Origin: Zygnema cylindricum
Taxonomy: Eukaryota; Streptophyta; Zygnematophyceae; Zygnematales; Zygnemataceae
Direction: 5' to 3'
DNA: 49,441 nucleotides
Assembly (NCBI GenBank): GCA_037447655.1
Contig: JBBHKE010002912.1
Location: forward strand, 128,968 to 178,408
In this document: piece by piece, positions 42,720 through 49,441 of the stretch
Layout: each line of letters opens with the position of its first letter
Numbering within the stretch: the stretch's first letter is position 1
The notes under the pieces: generated by a model
The model's database searches: none
Told to the model about the DNA's origin: nothing
What the model saw: only the letters and a program-made list of their open reading frames with translations
Program-made: the position numbers and the translations under genes

Positions 42720-42911
42720 TAGAAAAACACGCACTAATGGAGAGTTAGTGAGAAGTCAGTATGCAGTTTGAGAGAGAAAGGCGACGTTCAAAAATAATAC
42801 TGTACAAAACATTTAAAAGCACAACAAAATTAAAATATAACAACACGTTGTGAACGAGAATAATAACACAAAAGGAAGGAGGAAACATAATCATGTAATA
42901 AATGGGAAAAC

Positions 42912-43818
42912 GTAGACATGATACACTCTTAGAAGCTATCAAAAATCCTACCAAACAGTTGTTTTCAAGTGCTCACCAAATTGTATACAAGCATCCATAC
43001 TTCACAAAACTCTATCAAACTATAGAGCAGCATAAACAGTGACAACTCCCAAAGTTTCAGTACAATTGACCCGACAACACTCAAGATATAATACTCAAAA
43101 GTTTACCAAAAATTGTCTGCAATTTTAATACTTGGAAGTCTGGATACATAAAATGTTCTAAGTCGTAAGTCTTATACTCTCACTGAGTATCTGCTCAGTG
43201 TCGTACTACCGACAAAAGTGTGCCTGGAAAGTACGTCCAAAAACTAATTTGCAACTTAGATCTAAGTATTCCTAATCCCGCCAAACTAATCTATTATCGT
43301 AGAGTCATCATTACTCAGAATCTATATTAACTGATTCTATAAATCATTGTCGGCAATGTCACTCGTGATCTTCGTATGAATCGTGTCCGCTGACTTGATT
43401 CATATCGATCGCAGCAGCGGTGTCCTGTACCAAGACACATTCAAATCCTGCGCTGCTGCGTTATCCCTTGATGTACCAGATTACATCCAAGTTGACCGTA
43501 GCTGCGCTGTTCGTACATATCTCATCCAAAATCATCGCAGTTGCGATTGTACTTTCCGCGTCGCAACAGCGTTGTCCTTTATGCATCGCAGCGGCGTTGA
43601 CCTGTGTGTGTCGCAGCAGCGTTGTCATATTTGGGTCGCAGTTGTGTTGTTCCGTTCAAAGTGACATACATTCCAAAAGACTTGTACTGTACTCAAATAA
43701 TAACGCGTGTCCCTTACGCCGCAGAATACTGTCTTTTGACGTGTCCCTTACGCCGCAGAATACTGTTTTTTGATTGTCACACTAATCTACTGAGACCTGA
43801 AGCTTTCCAAAATCAACA
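42912..43818 (-). repeat. E2-type LTR copy (family A)
   Basis: Minus orientation. Starts TGTTGATTTTGGAAAGCTTC at 43818, like the E2 3' LTR. U3 (43380-43680) has GCAGCAGCG/GCAGCTGCG repeats. R-U5 (42912-43180) matches E2 11600-11865 (AACAGCTGTTTGGTAGGATT counterpart). Homology stops at the Gag leader codons ATGTCTAC, followed by ~190 bp of unknown sequence (42720-42911). Confidence 0.78.
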
Positions 43819-43839
43819 TCCACCACCACTTCCCACCTC

Positions 43840-44100
43840 TCTCTCCCCTCCCTCTCCTACCTTTCCCTTACACCCTTCTCCATTCCTACTCTCTCCCTCT
43901 TCTTTTCCTCCTCTCCCCCTCTCTCCCTCCTCTCTCACTCCTCTCTCCGTCCTCTCTCCTTCCTCTTCTCCCTCCCTCCCTCATCTTTTCCTCCTCTCCC
44001 CCTCTCTCCCTCCTCTCTCACTCCTCTCTCCGTCCTCTCTCCTTCCTCTTCTCCCTCCCTCCCTCAATCCCTGCCTCTTTCCTTTCCTCTCTCCCTCCTT
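43840..44100. repeat. Pyrimidine tract with 83-bp tandem duplication
   Basis: CT-rich microsatellite. An 83-bp block starting TCTTTTCCTCCTCTCC at 43901 is repeated without visible change at 43984. Frames across it are low-complexity Ser/Pro-rich and not credible genes. Confidence 0.85.
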
Positions 44101-44102
44101 GT

Positions 44103-44841
44103 AGCTTTTGGACAACCATCTAGGCGATTGGAGGAATCCCCCGCAGCCACAGATAAATTGGCGTAGCGCAGGCAAACGTAACGCAGGCAATCACGGAGAG
44201 GGGCTTTGAGGAGTCAAACAAAGATTGAGATAGAAAAGATATAGAGTACGGAGAGATATATAGAAAACAGACAGGATAGATAGAGTAGAATCAGAGAATG
44301 GCCGTAGTTTTCATTAATGGTCCTTTTAGGACAAATTGTTACAACATGGATTTTATAATAAAGCCAAATTCTATTTTACTTTGTCATACACTCTATGTCT
44401 GACTTGCTCTGCTAAATTGATGGATTAAGGGTAACTTTTTTGTCTTCTCTACTTTGTCTTTTCTATGCAAACAAAGATTCTACACTAAATAAGCCACCAA
44501 TCCAAGCCTATTCACACATTGATTGTCCATGGGGAATTGTCGCACGTCTGTACACAATTCCGTACATAAAGCATTCATTCAAACATGTAATCGTTTGGTA
44601 CAATTCTTTACCCTCTGATTTGTCGCGTCACATCATGTCACGTCGCATATATGTGAATCGGTAGTTTTGTTAAGATCCATGGATCGCCAAATATCGTCAA
44701 AAACCAACACTCCCTTCCTCCCTACTCCTCCCCCCCCTCCCTCCCTCCCCTCTTTCTCCTCTCTATCTCCCTCCCATCATGATCCTTCCCTCCCCTCCCT
44801 CGCCTCCGAAATCTCTCGGAGTCCGTGAATTCTCCAGTTCC
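44103..44841. other. Upstream region of the RING-H2 gene
   Basis: Non-repetitive DNA. Pyrimidine-rich (CTCC) tract at 44705-44795 shortly before the putative start may be the promoter or 5' leader. No TATA box stands out at a convincing distance. Confidence 0.35.
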
Positions 44842-45505
44842 ATGTTGAACTCCTCCGTTTTTTTTTTTTTTAATAATCGCACTCCTCTTTATTTTCCTTT
44901 TCATCGTTCTCAGACTAGGTAAGGGGTGGGTCATAGTTTATTCTCCTCTTCCCTCTCCTCTCAAGAGGGGAGGAGGAGAGGGAAGAAGAGAGGGAGAGGG
45001 GGGGGAAGAGAGGGGAGAGGAAGGGGAGAAAAAAAGGGGTTGAGTGGAGAGTCTATTAATGTGGTGGGGAATATGTATGCTTTTGGATTCGATTGGGAGG
45101 AATGTGGAGGGAAGGAGGCGGAGAAGGAGAAGGGGAGGAGGAAGGGGGAGGAGGAAAAGGGGCGGTACGAGAGAGAGTGTACGGTGTGTTTGGGAGAATA
45201 CGGTACGGGAGAGATTTTGAGGAAGCTTCACACGTGTAGGCACGCTTTCCATAAGGTAACAAGAGTGGAGAGAGTGGAGGAGAGTGGGGTAGGGAAGAGG
45301 AAGTACATGTCAAGCGATTTTCAAAAACGAGTTGAATATGACCTCAAGTTTTTTTTTCTAAACTATTTGTCACATTAACATTTCAAATTTCCATATATAT
45401 TATAAATATATATATATATATTAAATATTACATATTTCTAAACTCTTTTTTGATTTTCAGAATTCTTTTTTTTTTTTTTTTTATGTCCAAACCCCTTTCT
45501 TTTAT

Positions 45506-45547
<42 letters not shown>

Positions 45548-45998
45548 TTTTTTTTTTTCCAAATAACCACATTTTGAGTTCTCAAAAATTTATGAATTGG
45601 ATTTCTGGTTTTTGTCATGATTTTTGAAATGCCTTAAAAATCCAAATCTATCCATCCTTCCGTCCATCTATCCCTCCCTCTTTCCCTCCCTCCTTCACTC
45701 CCTCCCTCTCCCTCTCTCTCCCCCTTACGCCCACTTCCCCCCCTCCCTCCTTTTTCTTTTTTTTTCAAGTTCAATTATCGAATCCTTGAGCCACACAAAA
45801 TTTTAACCCAATCTTCTTAAATAACATATAAAATATATTTTCCTTGTTTTAGTTCCAATTTATTTCACCTATTTTAAACCATTCAGGTTTTTTTTTACCG
45901 TGCGGATTTTTTTTTCCCTGGACTACATCGATGCTTGGTTGCGGACAAATATCTTTTGTCCTCTCTGTCGTACCGTACTACAATACAAGATAGAATGA
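44842..45998 (+). CDS. RING-H2 (ATL-like) finger protein, split gene, possibly inactive
   Basis: Likely E3 ubiquitin ligase. Exon 2 (44966-45255) encodes a Gly/Arg/Glu-rich linker and the first half of a RING-H2: CTVCLGEYGTGEILRKL then CRHAFHK, i.e. C-x2-C...C-x-H-x2-H. It ends at a good donor, AAG|GTAACA. Exon 3 (45921-45998) completes it: DYIDAWLRTNIFCPLCRTV, ending in TGA. Joined, the spacing is exact for RING-H2, but the sixth zinc ligand is Tyr instead of Cys, and the acceptor reads CCCTG| instead of AG after a fine pyrimidine tract. A possible exon 1 (ATG 44842 to 44918) encodes a hydrophobic LIIALLFIFLFIVLRL segment, typical of ATL N-termini, before a 47-bp intron (GTAAGG to CTCAAG). 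Its ATG is out of frame by one T in a 14-T run. Either a decayed gene or a real one with sequence errors. Confidence 0.6.
45256..45920 (+). other. Probable intron within the RING finger
   Basis: 665 bp, donor GTAACA, AT-rich, with T-runs (45467-45482, 45546-45558), a (TA) run (45514-45543) and a CCCT-rich tract (45650-45745). The 3' end is a strong T/C tract but ends TG. An upstream AG at 45886 would put exon 3 out of frame. Confidence 0.55.
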
Positions 45999-46918
45999 AA
46001 GGAAAAAAATTGTACGGACGAAGTTCCAACAAGTAAATTTCCTATTAGGGACAATTTAAATAATGGAACAGTAATTGTGAATGTGGACTGCTTGAATCAA
46101 AGCAATTTGAGATCGAGAGGAGAAGGAGAGAGAGAAAAAAGGGAGAGGGGAGGGAGAGGAGAGAGAGGAGAGGGAGAGAGAAGGGAGAAGGAAGATAGTG
46201 ATTGTATTGTTGAGATTTGTGTCCAATAACCCGAAGGTATTTAAAGTGAGTATAATGATTTATGGGTTTTGAAAGGCAAATGAGGTATGGAGTTTATGAA
46301 CTCCTATTCTTTTTTCTTCCCTTCTTTTTGAAAAGGAAAAATAGAGATTCTTTTTTGGGTGGAGGAGATTGAGTTGGAATGAAGGTGAGAGGCAGAGGGG
46401 GAGAGGCAAAGGGGGAGAGGGAGAGGTATTAGAAATAAAATGTGGATATATATAATAATTTCCCTTTGTTTCGCAAAAAGTAAAAGAAAAAGAAAAGTAA
46501 AACGGATTTTTGTTTTTGTGGTAATAATAAATGCTAAACAAAAAACAAAAGACAAAGGTAGTCATTTATGTTTTTGACGAGTTCAATTTCACATTTTTGC
46601 ACAAAAAATACAAACATATGTTTGATTTTGTATGAAACACCTAGAAATAGAAGTTCGAACGGTTACAAATCTTGTCTTAATTTTCCCCTTTTAATTCCTT
46701 TTTTTTTTTTTTAAACCGCTGACAATTGATTTTTATTTGTTTCTAAAAATCCCAATTTAGGAATGGTTTTATAATCTCAGTTATATTTAAGAGTTTAATT
46801 AAGCTTGTGTTGGGCTATCCGATTTTGTGCTTGTAAACTTGAGCGCAAAATTTTTGGGAACTTTTTTGAATCGGCGTTTCGGCCGATTGTTTGCATCTAT
46901 CGATATACACCATGAATT
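45999..46918. other. Purine-rich intergenic DNA
   Basis: Downstream of the RING-H2 gene. GA-rich tracts at 46110-46195 and 46380-46430. Minus-strand frames here are Phe/Ser-rich low complexity. No gene recognised. Confidence 0.45.
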
Positions 46919-47290
46919 TGAAACTCTGAGACCTCCATAAGTCCTCAGAGTGGACAGCTTCCAAGAAGCCTCTAGGATAATCTTGACCCCTTTGTGTTTT
47001 AGCAAAATAACTGCCACCCTGGCAAACAAAAAACCCTGAATACCTTCACCCCTGTGAAGGCAAGACTCCCCTGAGTTGATAGCAAAAAGAATCTCTGAAT
47101 TTGCTCCCCTGAGCAGTAAGTTATGGAGGGTCAAAGTTGACCTTTTGTACAGGAGCTCTCTGGGAGAGAGGGTCCTATCTTCTAATTTTTCTAAGTCCTA
47201 TCTCTCTCACAGACTCTATCTACTGATGTACGGAACCAATCAGATTTCAGTTCCGTACGTAAAAGTACAACTGCCGGTGTTACAAAGTAA
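46919..47290 (-). repeat. Family B LTR fragment
   Basis: Minus-oriented 3' part of an LTR: starts on plus as TGAAACTCTGAGACCTCC, the inverse of the end of the solo LTR at 38010. Homology runs to about 47287 (GTACGGAACCAATCAG, CCGTACGTAAAAGTACAA). U3, with the tRNA-like module, is missing. Confidence 0.75.
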
Positions 47291-47616
47291 GTTCGCTAAG
47301 TTACAAGTACATGGGGGCATACCCTTAATTTCATTTTTTTGGTACGGCTGCAAATTTTCTCGTTGAGGGTTAAGTTTTAGAGGAAAACGACAGAAAAAAA
47401 CCCTAACTTTATCACATGGGAAATGCCCTTAGCCACATGGGGCCGTATCTTAAGTCCCCTTTTTTTATAGCTATTAACTATGAATCAAATCTGAAAGCGT
47501 TTTTTCCCTTGTCGACGCCACTCACTTTTTCGTTTCGACGCCGTTTCGACTATTTTTCTTTAGTTTTGTATGAAGTATCGAGCATCTTCGTACGCAATTA
47601 TACATTTAAAATATAC

Positions 47617-48156
47617 TACACCGCCAATCGTTATTAGCGTTGTGTACGCTAATTCCGTCCCGCTTTTTTTTTTTATTCTCCATTAGTGTAGTTCATTCTA
47701 TTTTTTTCTTTTTTCTATTTAGGGTTATTTTCAGTACGTTGTCTCTTAAATAGAGTGGTGTACGGTCAGTGTCATACCGTACATAAATGTACCTTTTTAA
47801 GTTAAAAAAGACAATAAATTAGTTTTAGTAACCGCGGACGCATGAGAATGTGCATTCTAAAAAGGAAAAAAAACTAGGTCGTAAAAAACCCCGCTCGCAC
47901 ATATTCGTCCGACAACCGCGTTCGACCGTGTGAGTGTATGATTTGTGTACGATTAGTCAGATTTTGTACGGGGACCTATACTAGTGTAAGCATGTTTGCG
48001 ACCGACATTTTTTTTTTCAAAGATCCAAATTACCATAAACAAACAATTAGAATGTATGATTTTTTCCAAAATTTTCAAATTCTTAAATAGCGTACACCAC
48101 AGTAATTATTTTTATACGCTAAAAAAACTTACACGCTAATAACGATTGGCGGTGTA
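47617..48156. mobile_element. MITE-like TIR element, family C copy 2
   Basis: 540 bp with perfect 24-bp inverted termini: 47617-47640 begins TACACCGCCAATCGTTATTA, and 48133-48156 is its exact inverse. Non-coding; interior homologous to 1023-1522. Outer TA on both sides. The perfect TIRs suggest a younger copy than the one at 1023. Confidence 0.82.
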
Positions 48157-48159
48157 CTG

Positions 48160-48600
48160 TACACCGTGAATCGTTATTAGCGTATAGAAATTATTAGTGT
48201 ACATAATGAATTAGTGTACTGTACTCTAATTTGTGTATCAATACCATTTTCAAAAAAATGTTTAATTGTAATTTCTCCTTAACGCTGATTTGGGTATACA
48301 TGATCCGCCGTGGTAGCATATACGGTAAAATAGGTGGAAGTACAAAATCTGACAATCCGTACGACGTGGCGTCCGTCCCCTGTAAAATTCCATAATTCTA
48401 TTTTGGGTTTGTGAATATAGAATCATTACACCGTGCATAATTATACACTAAAATAGGTACGAGTATAAATTATCGAAATGTACGGGTATGTGTACTTTCA
48501 CTTAAGTTCATTCGTGACTCTAATAAGCGTTTCTTTTGCACGCGGTGAATATGATTACAGTAAAATAGGTGCGAGTACAACGTATGCGAAACGTTTATTG
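48160..48600. mobile_element. Family C element, copy 3 (left part)
   Basis: Begins TACACCGTGAATCGTTATTA only 3 bases (CTG) after copy 2 ends. Co-linear with 30247-30440. Contains three spaced copies of a GTAAAATAGGTGGAAGTACA-type subrepeat (48325, 48448, 48558). No right terminus found; the element may be truncated or end beyond the window. Confidence 0.6.
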
Positions 48601-49441
48601 TCACGTCGTATAGTCGACTCTATGCATTGAGTTGTAATACCCAGTTACGTTACAACGCTATGAAACCGTACAATTTCAATATGTTCATTCAGTTAGATTT
48701 GTATTGTACAATGAACGAAACTATAACGGGATGCATTATATGTGTACGGTTCGTTCCACATAACGTACATTGAACTCAGTGATTGATTATCATTTCCTTG
48801 TCGTTCGGGGAGAGAACGAACGTTGTGTGACGTTAAATGAGGACCCTTAATCTTAATAAGGTGCCCGGTGGGTTGCTCTATTAGAATCAATGCATTGTAA
48901 TATTGGGACTTAAGACTAATAAGGATGCGTTTACCTAGATCAAATGTAAAACCAACCTCTTATTAGTATCACTGTTAATTCTAATTGAACGTAAAACGAC
49001 CAAAAAACACATATTAGGATACATGTTAATTCTAATTTGCAGTAATCCAGCGACGAAAGCTGATTATGCGCCGTCGTAAGATTATCATTGGTTGTTGCCG
49101 AAAACACGTGGCTTGTTCATCATCCACGCATTCCCAAAGTTGGTCGCGTTTCATAGATGACGTTAGAACAACCGATTGTTGGGGTAATGACGCCGCATTT
49201 TTTCCAATCACCCTTTTGCCGTAAAACTTGTAAACTGAAGGTGTTTCCATGGCGCTATGAACATTACACCGGCGACGTAAGTTTTGAAATATTTTGGCAA
49301 TTTTGAAGCAAATATTTACGAGATCCCGCTTCTATTCCCGCGTTTTCAAATATGATTAAATGAGAGCCGTGCTAAAATTCAAATTTTGGATTGTAAACGA
49401 AAATTTTAAATTGGCAAATCCCTCCATTATTACCGCGCAAA
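48601..49441. other. Intergenic DNA, nothing recognised
   Basis: A 72-codon ATG frame on the minus strand (49250-49032) is open, but no family resemblance or flanking splice signals convinced me. Otherwise no feature seen. Confidence 0.35.

Noticed and set aside
43604-44104. 166-codon Ser/Pro/Leu-rich plus-strand frame
   Set aside because: Produced by the CT microsatellite and the 83-bp duplication; low complexity, and it starts inside an LTR.
46260-46565. Phe/Ser-rich minus-strand frame
   Set aside because: Low-complexity shadow of GA-rich DNA with no domain or convincing start.
46799-47134. 111-codon minus-strand frame, similar to frames at 41173-41409 and 29526-29711
   Set aside because: The similarity is explained by the shared family B LTR 3' part. 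Starts are not ATG, and the frame runs beyond the LTR end in one copy only.
49032-49250. 72-codon minus-strand ATG frame at the right edge
   Set aside because: Open, but with no recognisable family or splice context; not enough to call a gene.

Overview
This is a repeat-dense stretch of eukaryotic nuclear DNA. No bacterial-style operons are present. The recognisable sequence is almost all nested transposable elements, and the one cellular-looking gene is split by introns. The lineage cannot be fixed from this window. Half-tRNA-primed Ty1/copia elements, a hAT transposase with a DUF659-like core and a RING-H2 (ATL-like) gene would fit a plant or alga, but that is inference.

Layout. 1-2.1 kb: a G-rich microsatellite and a 500-bp TIR element (MITE, family C). 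2.1-13.4 kb: copia element E1 with both LTRs, split by a second copia element, E2 (6.15-11.9 kb). 13.67-16.82 kb: a hAT transposon with matching TIRs and a perfect 8-bp target duplication (GAACCGAT) around a broken transposase. 17.6-28.3 kb: two direct, minus-oriented copies of a ~1.5-kb LTR (gypsy-like, TGTCATGCCGCA start). Between them lie a gypsy-like gag remnant (24.1-25.3 kb) and a 3'-truncated minus-strand copia element, E3 (19.1-24.1 kb). 28.3-29.6 kb: a small non-autonomous copia-type element whose interior is a 39-bp minisatellite. 30.2-31.9 kb: a family C element with another TIR element nested in it, which carries a tRNA cloverleaf. 32.8-41.4 kb: copia element E4, interrupted by two solo LTRs (32.9-34.0 and 36.8-38.0 kb). 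41.4-42.7 kb: the 5' end of a minus-strand relative, E5. 42.9-43.8 kb: an E2-type LTR. 43.8-46.9 kb: pyrimidine- and purine-rich low-copy DNA with a split RING-H2 gene. 46.9-49.4 kb: an LTR fragment and two adjacent family C elements.

Two copia families are visible. Family A (E1, E2) starts Gag inside the LTR and reads through a primer-binding site complementary to the anticodon stem-loop of initiator tRNA-Met. Family B (E3, E4, E5, solo LTRs) uses a similar binding site but starts Gag after it at ATGATG. Its LTRs carry a tRNA-Arg-like module in antisense in all six copies I could inspect. Every retrotransposon reading frame here carries stops or frameshifts, so none looks able to move by itself. 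The order of insertion can be read from the nesting.

The observations most worth a second look are the antisense tRNA-like module in the family B LTRs, the LTR-encoded Gag leader read across the primer-binding site, the mismatched U3 regions of E2, the minisatellite-filled mini-element, and the RING-H2 gene with a non-AG acceptor.
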